DNA from: a bacterium
GTDB taxonomy: Bacteria; Hydrogenedentota; Hydrogenedentia; Hydrogenedentiales; SLHB01
DNA: 13,646 nt
Reading direction: 5' to 3'
NCBI GenBank assembly: GCA_024231375.1
Contig: JAAEQP010000913.1
Span: 1 to 13,646 of the forward strand
This document shows, piece after piece, positions 6,890 to 13,646 of this stretch. The translations under genes and the position numbers were made by a program. The notes under the pieces are model-generated. The model searched no databases, was not told the DNA's origin, and saw nothing but the letters and a program-made list of their open reading frames with translations. The first letter of the stretch is position 1. The number at the start of each line of letters is the position of its first letter.

Positions 6890-7921
6890 CTACCGGGTGA
6901 CGCGGCCGGACGCGTCGCCCTTCATGAGTTTCTCCACCTCGGCGGCGCGCACCAGATTGAAGTCGCCGGAAACGGTGTGCTTGAGGCACGACGCGCACAC
7001 GGCGAAGTCCAGGGCGCTCTGTTTGTCGTCGTACGTTCGCAGCCCGTGGATGAGCCCGCCGCAGAAGCTGTCGCCGCCGCCGACCCGGTCGACAATCGGC
7101 ACGATGTCGAAACTTGGGCCTTCCAGCAGTTCGCCTTCGTGATACAGCACGGCGCTCCATATGTTGTGGCTGGCCGATCGCGATCCGCGCAGCGTGACGG
7201 CCACGGTGCCGACGCTCGGGAAGCGTTTGACCAGCTCTTCGCATACGAACCGGTAGGATGCGGCGTGGACTTCGCCACCGGTCACGTCGCTGCCCGGGGC
7301 CTTGATCCCGAACACCTTCTCGGCGTCCTCTTCGTTGCCCACGGCCACGTCGCACAGCGCCACGAGGTCTTGCATGACATCACCGGCCGCTTTGCCCCAT
7401 TTCCAGAGTTTGGCGCGGAAGTTCAGGTCGCACGAGATGGTGATCCCCATGTCGCGTGCGCACTGGGCGGCTTCGAGGCACGCGTCGGCTGCCGACTCCG
7501 AGATGGCGGGGGTGATGCCGGTCCAGTGGAACCAGTCCGCGTCGGCGAATACGGCCTGCCAGTCGATCATGCCGGGCTCGACGGTCGCGATGGCGCTGTT
7601 GGCCCGGTCGTAGATGACCTTGCTGGCGCGTTGGACAGCGCCCGTCTCAAGGAAGTAGATGCCCAACCGGTCGCCGCCTCGGGCGATATGGGTGACGCCG
7701 ATACCGAATTGCCGGAGGAAGTTGAGGCATGCGTCGCCGATGTCGTTGTCCGGAAGGCGGGTGACGAATTCGGTGGCGTGTCCGTATTGCGCGAGGGACG
7801 CGGCTACGTTGGCTTCGCCGCCCGCGTAGGTCACGTCGAAACTGTGTGCCTGGACGAAGCGCTGGAAGCCGGGGGGGGCCAACCGCATCATGATTTCGCC
7901 GAATGTCACGATCCTCTTCAT
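6890..7921 (-). CDS. kdgK: PfkB-family sugar kinase, probable 2-keto-3-deoxygluconate kinase
   Basis: A 343-residue ribokinase/PfkB-type kinase, most likely phosphorylating 2-keto-3-deoxygluconate with ATP to the 6-phospho form that the Entner-Doudoroff aldolase cleaves. The start at 7921 is chosen over one 45 nt upstream because AAGGAG sits 7 nt before it and the protein then opens with the family's MKRIVTFGEIMMRL. Signature regions are YAGGEANVA (32-40), WTGITPA after the lid region, SCDLNFRAKLW (163-173, like the KdgK D-N-R-x-x-LW block) and the ATP-site GGGDSFCGG, with catalytic Asp284. The usual GAGD is GGGD here. The N-terminal and D-N-R-x-x-LW blocks favour KdgK over fructokinase or ribokinase, but substrate assignment by eye is imperfect. 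It is first in an operon with the HAD phosphatase and has its own candidate promoter. Confidence 0.85.
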   Translation of the reverse strand: MKRIVTFGEIMMRLAPPGFQRFVQAHSFDVTYAGGEANVAASLAQYGHATEFVTRLPDNDIGDACLNFLRQFGIGVTHIARGGDRLGIYFLETGAVQRASKVIYDRANSAIATVEPGMIDWQAVFADADWFHWTGITPAISESAADACLEAAQCARDMGITISCDLNFRAKLWKWGKAAGDVMQDLVALCDVAVGNEEDAEKVFGIKAPGSDVTGGEVHAASYRFVCEELVKRFPSVGTVAVTLRGSRSASHNIWSAVLYHEGELLEGPSFDIVPIVDRVGGGDSFCGGLIHGLRTYDDKQSALDFAVCASCLKHTVSGDFNLVRAAEVEKLMKGDASGRVTR

Positions 7922-7974
7922 GATCCCACTCCTTGAAACGCGCGTCGCGCGCGGGTTCTGCGTCAAACGGGCGT

Positions 7975-8004
7975 ATTAAACCATATTCGCGCCACTTGGT
8001 TCAC
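7975..8004 (-). promoter_or_regulatory. Candidate promoter of the KDG kinase operon
   Basis: On the minus strand, GTGAAC (7999-8004) and TTTAAT (7975-7980) are 18 bp apart. The -10 box matches consensus at 5 of 6 positions and lies about 54 bp before the start codon. The leader then holds a GC-rich self-complementary stretch around 7939-7952 (alternating cg), which could be an operator or an mRNA stem. The 119-bp gap to the upstream rhomboid gene fits an independent transcript. Confidence 0.42.
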
Positions 8005-8040
8005 GGTGGGCCCGCGGACGGGTGCGAAGGCGAGTGCTGA

Positions 8041-9189
8041 TCAAGCGGTGTCCGGGGTGGGGTGCCCAACGGTTGCGCGCCAGGTGATGCCGACGATCAG
8101 GCCCAGGAGGAATCCGCCGATGTGGGCCAGGTAGGCCACGGCGGCGTGTCCGCTGAAGATTCTGGCGAACACTACCTGCATGACGAACCAGAAGGCGATG
8201 TAGAGCCAGGCGGGGACGCGGAAGACGCGGAAGTAGAAGAAGGTGTTCACACGGGCCTGAGGGTAAAGGGCGAAATAGGCGCCCATGGCGCCGGCCACTG
8301 CGCCGCTGGCCCCCACGCATGGAACGCCGGATCCCGAGAAGGCGAATACATGGGCCAGGGCAGCGGTCACGCCGCACGCCAGAAACACCAGCGCATAGGT
8401 GATGTGGCCGAGCGCGTCCTCCACGTTGTCGCCGAAGATCCACAGGAAGAGCATGTTTCCGACCAGGTGCAGGATGCCTGCGTGGACGAACATGTAGGTA
8501 ACAAAGGAGTAGTAGGCTTCGCCGGACATGATGACACGGGGGACGACACCATAGGCGCCGAACACGCCCGCTGGACTGGCTGCCCACAGGAACGTGCCGA
8601 GGAAGCACAGGAGGTTGGCAATCAAGAGACCTACCGTCACGCAGGGGAATCGTTTGCGATCCAGATCGTCGCGTAGAGGGAGCACCAGGGTCGGGAGTAC
8701 GAACATGGGGAACACGAACAACAACGGTATGCGTCGCGCCAGTCTCTCGACCTGCTTGCACGAATCAAGGAATTCGAAGTGCGCTTTCGTGCTCTCCGCG
8801 ATGGACACGGCCAATCGTTCGGTCCTGGGATCGCCTTTGTGGTAGGCGGCGATGCGCCGGATTTCGCCGCCGTCCATCCACATACCGTCGCACTTGCCGC
8901 AGCGGTCGAGCAGCACGTTGGAATCGTAGGCGTAGTTGAACTTGGCCATGGTCAGCCGACAGCGCGGACAGGACCGGCTCGCATCGGCGGCGGAATCCGC
9001 ATGCACGATCTTGCGGAACACGGTGGGCTTGGCGTCGGGCATGTCGGGATGGGCGTCAATCCAACGGTCGATGAAGGCTTTCAACTCGTTGGCGGCGAGC
9101 AAGAGCCCGTGGCATTTGTCGCACACGTCCACCACGGTGGCGTGGTACAAGCACCGCCGAAGCTCGGCATGACATGCGGGACAGTCCAT
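8041..9189 (-). CDS. Rhomboid-family intramembrane serine protease with two N-terminal zinc ribbons
   Basis: A 382-residue membrane protein. Residues 1-110 hold two zf-TFIIB-like ribbons: Cys3/Cys6 with Cys23/Cys26 (CDKCHGLLL), and Cys74/Cys77 with Cys97/Cys100 (CGKCDGMWMDGGE). Residues 185-370 form a rhomboid domain of about six helices, with HLVGN in TM2 (His241, Asn245), the catalytic serine in GASG (Ser295) and the catalytic histidine in AHIGG (His356). All catalytic residues are intact, so intramembrane proteolysis is expected; the substrate is unknown. A hydrophobic stretch at 154-171 may add another membrane segment. The start at 9189 has GGAGG about 7 nt upstream. It is flanked by 118 bp and 178 bp of non-coding DNA, so it is probably monocistronic. 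Zinc ribbons fused to rhomboids are known, but the role of the pair is not. Confidence 0.9.
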   Translation of the reverse strand: MDCPACHAELRRCLYHATVVDVCDKCHGLLLAANELKAFIDRWIDAHPDMPDAKPTVFRKIVHADSAADASRSCPRCRLTMAKFNYAYDSNVLLDRCGKCDGMWMDGGEIRRIAAYHKGDPRTERLAVSIAESTKAHFEFLDSCKQVERLARRIPLLFVFPMFVLPTLVLPLRDDLDRKRFPCVTVGLLIANLLCFLGTFLWAASPAGVFGAYGVVPRVIMSGEAYYSFVTYMFVHAGILHLVGNMLFLWIFGDNVEDALGHITYALVFLACGVTAALAHVFAFSGSGVPCVGASGAVAGAMGAYFALYPQARVNTFFYFRVFRVPAWLYIAFWFVMQVVFARIFSGHAAVAYLAHIGGFLLGLIVGITWRATVGHPTPDTA

Positions 9190-9334
9190 CGATCCCCTCC
9201 CCGAATCGCACTAGGATGGCCTCTACGGTACACTGGGACGGGAGCCGGGCGCAATGGGTCAGAGAATCCGTGGCGAGATCGGCTGGAAGAGCCGGAGCAA
9301 GACCCTCACGGTCCAAACCGGGGACATAGGCAAC

Positions 9335-9350
9335 ACAACCGTTTGGTTGT
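9335..9350 (-). terminator. Weak hairpin after the EEP-family gene
   Basis: A 6-bp perfect stem (acaacc / ggttgt) with a 4-base loop lies 17 bp past the stop of the leftward gene at 9368. The stem is short and has no U-tract, so terminator function is doubtful. It is the only structure seen in the 178-bp gap 9190-9367. Confidence 0.22.
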
Positions 9351-9367
9351 TCCGAGCGGTGCTAGTC

Positions 9368-10420
9368 CTACCTGAACGAGAACTCCATCATGACCGGCAG
9401 GTGGTCGGATCCGGTGCCGGCATCCTGCATGACGTGGGCGGTCAGGCATTCGATGCGGTCGTTGTAGAAGATGTGATCGATGCTTGACCGGGGATGGCTG
9501 GACGATGCGGTGAAGCATTCTTTCTCGCCGTCGCCTTCGTAGGCTTCGCGCGGAATTGCCTTGTGCAGTCCTTCGGTCTCGATGAAGTTGGCCAGTGCCC
9601 GGCCACCATGGAAGTTCGAGGCCCACGGCGGACGCGAGTTGAAATCGCCAAGCACGATAAGGGGCTTGTCCATGTGTTGCTTGATGGCGGCAAGGACTTC
9701 CAGCGATTCCACTTCGCGCGTCTCCTGCTTATACGCCTCCAGGTGTACGTTGACAATGACCAGCGGCCAGTCGCCAACCCTGACAAGCGCGCACTGTGCG
9801 ATGCGGTCGACGTAGAACCAATCGTACCAGAAGGGATTCTTCGGCCTGAGCAGGGTCTGTTTCCACTGACCTCTGATAGGAAATCCCGAAACGATGGACT
9901 GGCCGGAGAGCGTCCTGCCGAAATTTTCCTTCGGCGGCCAGTAGGGGAAGGGAAGGTACTTCTTGTCCCACGTGAGGGCATCGGCATGGAACCCAAGGCC
10001 CAAGGATCGGGCGATGCGTTCCGGTTGATTCTGCTGGTAGGAGCGGTCGGAGTCGAAGTCAATTTCCTGAGTTGCGACGAAGTCGGGATCGACGCCTTTC
10101 AGCGCCCGGATGATGGTTTCCAGGTTCTCTTCGTACTCGGGCTGGGACGCGTTGTGGCCGGAAAGATTGGTGAGTCCGGAAGCGTATCCCACATTGTAGG
10201 TGACGATGACGTAGCGGCCGTCGACGGGGCGTTCGGGAATGCCGTCAAGCTCGTGCAGAAAACCGCGCTCGTAGTCTTCGTCGGAGAGGTTGCGCGACGC
10301 GGCGTACGCAATCAGCCCCGCGATACACAGCAAGACGGTCAGTACACAACCCAAGCATGTGAACAACACCGTTCGTATTCGTCGACCAGTCTTTCCCACC
10401 GTGTGATTCCCCCCGTACAT
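9368..10420 (-). CDS. Membrane-anchored endonuclease/exonuclease/phosphatase-family protein
   Basis: A phosphoesterase of the DNase I-like (EEP) superfamily, which hydrolyses phosphodiesters or phosphomonoesters with a divalent metal. With the ATG at 10420 it has 350 residues. Residues 15-40 form one hydrophobic helix after a basic segment (TGRRIR), so the catalytic domain probably faces the periplasm. The full motif set is visible: Asn76 (TYNVG), Glu119 (ATQE), His226 (NVHLE), Asp259 and Asn261 (GDFNS), Asp315-His316 (SSIDH) and Asp339-His340 (GSDH). The start is uncertain. A TTG at 10474 would add 18 residues. A GTG at 10399 has a better ribosome site (GGGGGGA, 8 nt spacing) and would remove seven residues without losing the helix. 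Substrates in this superfamily include DNA, lipids and inositol phosphates, and none is favoured here. It is probably monocistronic. Confidence 0.88.
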   Translation of the reverse strand: MYGGNHTVGKTGRRIRTVLFTCLGCVLTVLLCIAGLIAYAASRNLSDEDYERGFLHELDGIPERPVDGRYVIVTYNVGYASGLTNLSGHNASQPEYEENLETIIRALKGVDPDFVATQEIDFDSDRSYQQNQPERIARSLGLGFHADALTWDKKYLPFPYWPPKENFGRTLSGQSIVSGFPIRGQWKQTLLRPKNPFWYDWFYVDRIAQCALVRVGDWPLVIVNVHLEAYKQETREVESLEVLAAIKQHMDKPLIVLGDFNSRPPWASNFHGGRALANFIETEGLHKAIPREAYEGDGEKECFTASSSHPRSSIDHIFYNDRIECLTAHVMQDAGTGSDHLPVMMEFSFR

Positions 10421-10484
10421 CCGGATCTCGTCGGAAGGCGGTTCCCCGCTGGTCCCCCGAACCTCTTCCCGCAACGATGTGTGA

Positions 10485-10513
10485 ATACTACACCCTCGGC
10501 ACGCTCGCTTCCA
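10485..10513 (-). promoter_or_regulatory. Candidate promoter of the EEP-family gene
   Basis: On the minus strand, TGGAAG (10508-10513) and TAGTAT (10485-10490) are 17 bp apart, with -10 matching consensus at 4 of 6 positions. If used, transcription would begin around 10478, almost at the TTG at 10474, which argues for one of the later starts. The -35 context atggaagcgag is the same as that before the gene at 3554. Confidence 0.28.
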
Positions 10514-10592
10514 TGGTGGCGGCGCTCCCGCTCCCGGCTGACGCGAGGACGGCTTCCCGGCTGATTCACCCTGCGGGCGAACGCGGAAGAAA

Positions 10593-10767
10593 GGGACAGA
10601 GGGGCTGTTGAAGAAGTCTGAGTTTGTGGCGCGTAGTTCGCGATAAGCGGGGGACAGCCACCCATTGTTGCCCTAAGAAGCGCAATAATGGGACGCAAGA
10701 GCTTGGCAGTCCCCGTTTGTCGCTCCTGTCTTCGTGCTCATATGACTTCTTCAACAGCCCCACAGAC
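10593..10767. repeat. Nested palindromic (MITE-like) element, copy 2
   Basis: The ends form an inverted repeat with a perfect 18-bp core, ggggctgttgaagaagtc, at 10601-10618 and its reverse complement at 10744-10761. Inside lies a second hairpin: ggggacagcca (10650-10660) pairs with tggcagtcccc (10704-10714) with one mismatch. Within that, cccattgttgc (10661-10671) pairs with gcaataatggg (10682-10692) through one G-U, leaving an 11-base bulge. The element is about 175 bp and non-coding. Its outer ends match those of the element at 73-295, but the interior is different. It lies 42 bp past the stop of the leftward DUF2238-like gene and could end that transcript. Confidence 0.7.
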
Positions 10768-10809
10768 CAGTCTTTGCGCTCTGGCGAACACTTCGTTTGG
10801 AGACGTTCG

Positions 10810-11412
10810 TCAGGCCGTGCGTGCGCGGTGGCCGCGGACCCGGATGTATACCAGGGCGATCAGCGCGCCGATGAAGTTGGACACCAAGTCGAGGGACGTG
10901 TTGACGTAACCGCCGACGCCGGTCTCGGGCATGATCACGACGGCGATGAATTCGACGATCTCGTTCAACGCGCCCACGCCCAGACCGGCCATGACGACGA
11001 CGATGGACAAGGCGGTCCATTGTTGGATGTCGGGTCTTAGCAGCGGGACGAGAAGGTGATGCATGAGAAGTGTGGCGACACCGAATCCGAGCATGTGGAC
11101 GAACTGGTCGAACCGGAATACGGGATAGGTGTCGGACAGAGGCACCAGGATTTGCCCGTAGAGCACGTGGTCGCCGATGCGGATTCCGCCGCCGCACATG
11201 TGGAGGATTCCCCAGAGGGTCAGTCCCCAGAGGATGACGTTAGGGTAGCGCACCCGTTCGTTGGTGGCGATGATAACGCCGAAGAAGAAGATGACGACGC
11301 CGATGTAGAGCAGGAACTCGTAGTTCTGTTTGGAGGTGTAGAAGATTCCGGCGGCCGTCAGATAGATCGCGTTCACCGCCAGGATGGTCCACTGTCCCTT
11401 CGCGATGCGCAT
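10810..11412 (-). CDS. YjdF/DUF2238-like integral membrane protein
   Basis: A 200-residue protein with about six hydrophobic helices (roughly 8-25, 33-50, 56-76, 104-125, 133-158, 173-191). Polar residues within or beside the helices resemble the DUF2238 (E. coli YjdF) family: RFDQFVHMLGF (Asp102, His106), NEIVEF (Glu151, Glu154) and SLDLVSNFIGA (Asp175, Asn179). The molecular function of that family is unknown to me, though the layout is reminiscent of VanZ-like proteins. GGGGGAG lies 4 nt before the ATG, and the gene starts 10 bp after the MalG-type permease stop, so it is the last gene of the transporter operon. Its link to sugar uptake is only by position. Confidence 0.78.
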   Translation of the reverse strand: MRIAKGQWTILAVNAIYLTAAGIFYTSKQNYEFLLYIGVVIFFFGVIIATNERVRYPNVILWGLTLWGILHMCGGGIRIGDHVLYGQILVPLSDTYPVFRFDQFVHMLGFGVATLLMHHLLVPLLRPDIQQWTALSIVVVMAGLGVGALNEIVEFIAVVIMPETGVGGYVNTSLDLVSNFIGALIALVYIRVRGHRARTA

Positions 11413-11422
11413 GTCGCTCCCC

Positions 11423-12307
11423 CTATCCTTTTACGGCTCCAAGTTGGATGCCGCGCACCAGGTATTTCTGCAACAGGACGAATACGAGAATCATGGGCGC
11501 CACGGACATGGTGACGGCGGCCATGAGCAGATTGGTCTCCTGCCCGGCGGTGGAGTCGAAGTGCAGCAGGCCGATGGGCAGCGTGTAGCGGTACTGGCTC
11601 TTCAGCATGACGAGGGGCCAGAAGAAGCTGTTGTACGTGCCCATGAACGTGAAGATGGCCAGGGTGATGAGACCGGGACGGGTGAGGGGGAGGATGATGT
11701 CCCAGTAGAGGCGCAACTTGCTGGCGCCGTCGATTTCGGCGGCTTCGTCGAGGCTTGACGGGATAGTGAGCATGAATTGGCGGAGGAGGAACGTGCCGAA
11801 GGCGCTGAAGGCCGCGGGCAAGACCAGCCCTATCATAGTGTCGACGAGTCCCAGTTGGATCATGATTTGGTAGTTGGGAATCATCATCACCAACCCGGGG
11901 AGCATCATGGTCGACAGGTAGAGGACGAAGACCTTGTCGCGGCCCGGCCAGCGCAGGCGCGCGAAACTGAATGCCGCCAGGGAACTGGTGAACACCTGGA
12001 GCATGGTCACCCAACATGCGATGAAGATGCTGTTCCAGTAGTAGCGGGCAAAGGGGATCTGGCGGAACACTTCGGGATAGTTCTCGGGATGCCATCCCAT
12101 GGCGCCGGGCAGCCAACTTCCCACGCCCACTTCGCTCAAGTGCTTGAGGCTGACGAGTACCATCCAGGCAAAGGGAAGGACCAGGATGAGACTGATGGCC
12201 ACCAGGACCACGTGCAGCACGCCGGATCGCGCGAACTGACTCAGTTCACGGCGCGGGCCATGGGAGGGCGTGTGACCGGGTTGGGTGGTGTTCTCAGTCG
12301 TTGACAT
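11423..12307 (-). CDS. Sugar ABC transporter permease, MalG type
   Basis: A 294-residue inner-membrane permease of the CUT1 carbohydrate importer class. Six helices are visible, beginning with LHVVLVAISLILVLPFAW (31-48). The cytoplasmic EAA loop that contacts the ATPase is at 188-210 (EAAEIDGASKLRLYWDIILP). The C-terminal end (LVRGIQLGAVKG) is the standard MalG ending. Length and topology are normal. The start overlaps the end of the upstream permease gene by 14 bp, so translation is probably coupled. The partner ATPase and solute-binding protein are not in the window. In CUT1 systems a shared MsmX/MalK-type ATPase is often encoded elsewhere. The substrate is unknown but likely an oligosaccharide or sugar derivative. 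Confidence 0.93.
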   Translation of the reverse strand: MSTTENTTQPGHTPSHGPRRELSQFARSGVLHVVLVAISLILVLPFAWMVLVSLKHLSEVGVGSWLPGAMGWHPENYPEVFRQIPFARYYWNSIFIACWVTMLQVFTSSLAAFSFARLRWPGRDKVFVLYLSTMMLPGLVMMIPNYQIMIQLGLVDTMIGLVLPAAFSAFGTFLLRQFMLTIPSSLDEAAEIDGASKLRLYWDIILPLTRPGLITLAIFTFMGTYNSFFWPLVMLKSQYRYTLPIGLLHFDSTAGQETNLLMAAVTMSVAPMILVFVLLQKYLVRGIQLGAVKG

Positions 12308-13646
12308 AACGGTTCCCGAACTTCCAGTTGAACAGCGTGACTGACAGTACCAGGATAAACAGAGCCCATGCGACGGCTGACGCGAAACTGAGGCGGCCGG
12401 TTTCGAATCCTTCCAGATAGATGAAATAGCTGAGTGTCGTGGTCGCGCCGGCCGGGCCGCCTTCGGTCATGGTGCGCGCCATTTCGAACCCGCCCTGCAG
12501 TCCGCCGATGGTGCTCATGACGACAATGAAGAAGGTGGTGGGCGCGAGTTGGGGCCACGTGACGTTCCAGAACCGCTGTAACCGGCTGGCTCCGTCGATG
12601 TCGGCCGCCTCGTAGAGTTCCTGGGGCACGTTGGTCAGCGCGGCGAGGTAGAGCAACATGTTGTTGGACCCGATGGCGCCCCAGAGTCCCATGATCATGA
12701 GCGACGGTTTTGCCCAGTTGTACTCGTAGATCCAGTCGGGCGGGGTCAGGCCGTCGGCGGCCATGGCGGCCAGATTACCGAGCAGCGCGCCCGAGCCGAG
12801 CAGGACGAATTCGCCCACCATCACGGCTGCGCCCAATACCAACCCGCCGCCGATACCATTCATGGCCGTTGAGTCGAAGTCGCGTCCCCGGCGCGCAGCG
12901 GATACCGCCTGCCACACTCCCGCGCACACCGCTCCGATGACCAGGAGGATGGCCGGGCCGCGGGTGAACGACCAGAATTGGGCCAACGCCAGCGGCGCGC
13001 ACAGCAACATCACCGGCACGACTGCTGCGCCCCAGCCGAGGTCCCCGTCGCGCCACGACAGGCGCAGGCGGCGCAAGCCCCATGCGAAGAGTGCCGCGAT
13101 GAGCGCTAGACTGATCCAGAACCCTGAGGATACCGCTGGCGCCGGGATGGCGTTGACCGTCGTTGCGACGCCGTCCAGCACCGGTCTCAATGCCCCGTTG
13201 ATGGGCCCGCCGTAAGGGTCGTACAACTTCTTCCAGAGGAGGTACGTGGCCACACCGGCCGTGAAATGGGGCGTGTAGAAGAGGGTCCGATAGACCGTGG
13301 TGCCGCCCGCGACGCCCATGACCAGGATGCCGCAGGCGAGTCCAGTGACGAGGATGGTCATGCCCGTAGCGCCGAGGCCCGCCAGGGTGAGAATACACGC
13401 CGAGACCACGAGCCCGGCCGAGGCCACAAGCCACAGGTATGGACGGCCGCCGCCGGCGCGTGGGTCTTTGCTGAGCAGGAGGGCCGAGCACAGGGCGCCT
13501 CCGATGGCGAAGGGAATTCCCAACATGAGGAAGAGCGTGTTTCCGAAATACTTGAGGAAATCCGCTTCGGTGAGCAGGCGCGTGAAATTGTCGAGTCCGA
13601 CGAACGAGAGGGGTTCGTCCTTGAACATGTTGTGTTTGCGCAGGTC
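12294..13646 (-). CDS. Sugar ABC transporter permease, MalF type, with membrane-helix inserts (5' end off window)
   Basis: The partner permease of the CUT1 importer, seen for 451 codons. The first ATG inside the window (13628) has no ribosome site, the frame is open to the edge, and FVGLDNF, which normally follows TM1, comes at once. The true start therefore lies beyond 13646. Counting from that ATG, core elements are GNTLFLML (29-36), YRTLFYTPHFTAGVATYLLWKKLYDPYGG (113-141, in blocks), ALTNVPQELYEAADIDGA (330-347) and the rest of the EAA loop to 360. Two stretches foreign to the usual fold interrupt it: about residues 55-112 (two hydrophobic helices) and about 148-292 (three or four helices). 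Typical family members join these core blocks almost directly. The frame is intact throughout, so the inserts are translated. Confidence 0.9.
   Translation of the reverse strand, partial: DLRKHNMFKDEPLSFVGLDNFTRLLTEADFLKYFGNTLFLMLGIPFAIGGALCSALLLSKDPRAGGGRPYLWLVASAGLVVSACILTLAGLGATGMTILVTGLACGILVMGVAGGTTVYRTLFYTPHFTAGVATYLLWKKLYDPYGGPINGALRPVLDGVATTVNAIPAPAVSSGFWISLALIAALFAWGLRRLRLSWRDGDLGWGAAVVPVMLLCAPLALAQFWSFTRGPAILLVIGAVCAGVWQAVSAARRGRDFDSTAMNGIGGGLVLGAAVMVGEFVLLGSGALLGNLAAMAADGLTPPDWIYEYNWAKPSLMIMGLWGAIGSNNMLLYLAALTNVPQELYEAADIDGASRLQRFWNVTWPQLAPTTFFIVVMSTIGGLQGGFEMARTMTEGGPAGATTTLSYFIYLEGFETGRLSFASAVAWALFILVLSVTLFNWKFGNRYVND

Larger units (their letters stand above)
10421..10809. other. 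Gene-free region with repeat element
   Basis: This 389-bp stretch lies between the EEP-family gene start and the DUF2238-like gene stop. It contains a candidate promoter for the former (10485-10513), the palindromic element at 10593-10767, and otherwise only unremarkable GC-rich sequence. No convincing small reading frame was found. Confidence 0.6.

Noticed and set aside
6719..7936. 405-codon plus-strand open frame opposite the KDG kinase
   Set aside because: It lies antisense to two well-supported genes, has no recognisable domain, and is composed of the Ala/Gly/Val/His-rich text expected of a high-GC antisense shadow.
9494..10564. 356-codon plus-strand open frame opposite the EEP-family gene
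   Set aside because: It is antisense to a gene with every EEP catalytic motif intact. No domain is visible in the translation.

Overview
The window is GC-rich bacterial DNA carrying eleven protein-coding genes: ten on the minus strand and one large gene on the plus strand. No rRNA, tRNA, CRISPR array or intact transposase gene was seen. Several features suggest an uncultivated carbohydrate-degrading bacterium of the Planctomycetota / Hydrogenedentota / Lentisphaerota sort: a Tat-exported Gfo/Idh/MocA oxidoreductase, TlpA-type thioredoxins (one with a long helical tail), a MalF/MalG sugar importer with odd inserted membrane segments, 2-keto-3-deoxygluconate kinase, and a large secreted glycosidase-like protein. 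That placement is an inference from gene content, not a phylogenetic result.

Layout from left to right. Positions 1-343 hold no gene but contain a nested palindromic element (73-295). Next come a membrane-anchored thioredoxin (344-904) and a Tat-signal Gfo/Idh/MocA oxidoreductase (918-2150), an operon read leftwards. A perfect 13-bp hairpin (2302-2336) separates them from a secreted thioredoxin with a helical C-terminal region (2363-3313), a paralogue of the first thioredoxin. A 240-bp divergent intergenic region precedes the plus-strand glycoside-hydrolase-like gene (3554-6079). This gene converges on an operon of KDG kinase and a HAD phosphatase (6100-7921, read leftwards). Then come a rhomboid protease with two zinc ribbons (8041-9189), a membrane-anchored endonuclease/exonuclease/phosphatase-family protein (9368-10420), a 389-bp gene-free stretch with a second palindromic element (10593-10767), and a leftward operon of two sugar ABC permeases and a YjdF/DUF2238-like membrane protein (10810-13646). 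The first permease runs off the right edge.

How the parts may fit together: the permease pair would import an oligosaccharide or sugar acid. The secreted glycosidase-like protein and the exported oxidoreductase would act outside the cytoplasm. KDG kinase would feed a uronate-derived or Entner-Doudoroff-type intermediate into central metabolism. The substrate cannot be read from this window, and the solute-binding protein and ATPase of the transporter lie elsewhere.

The points most worth a second look are the two lineage-repeat-like palindromic elements with shared ends, the MalF-type permease carrying about five or six extra predicted membrane helices in two inserts, and the 841-residue secreted protein, which looks like an unassigned glycosidase family.
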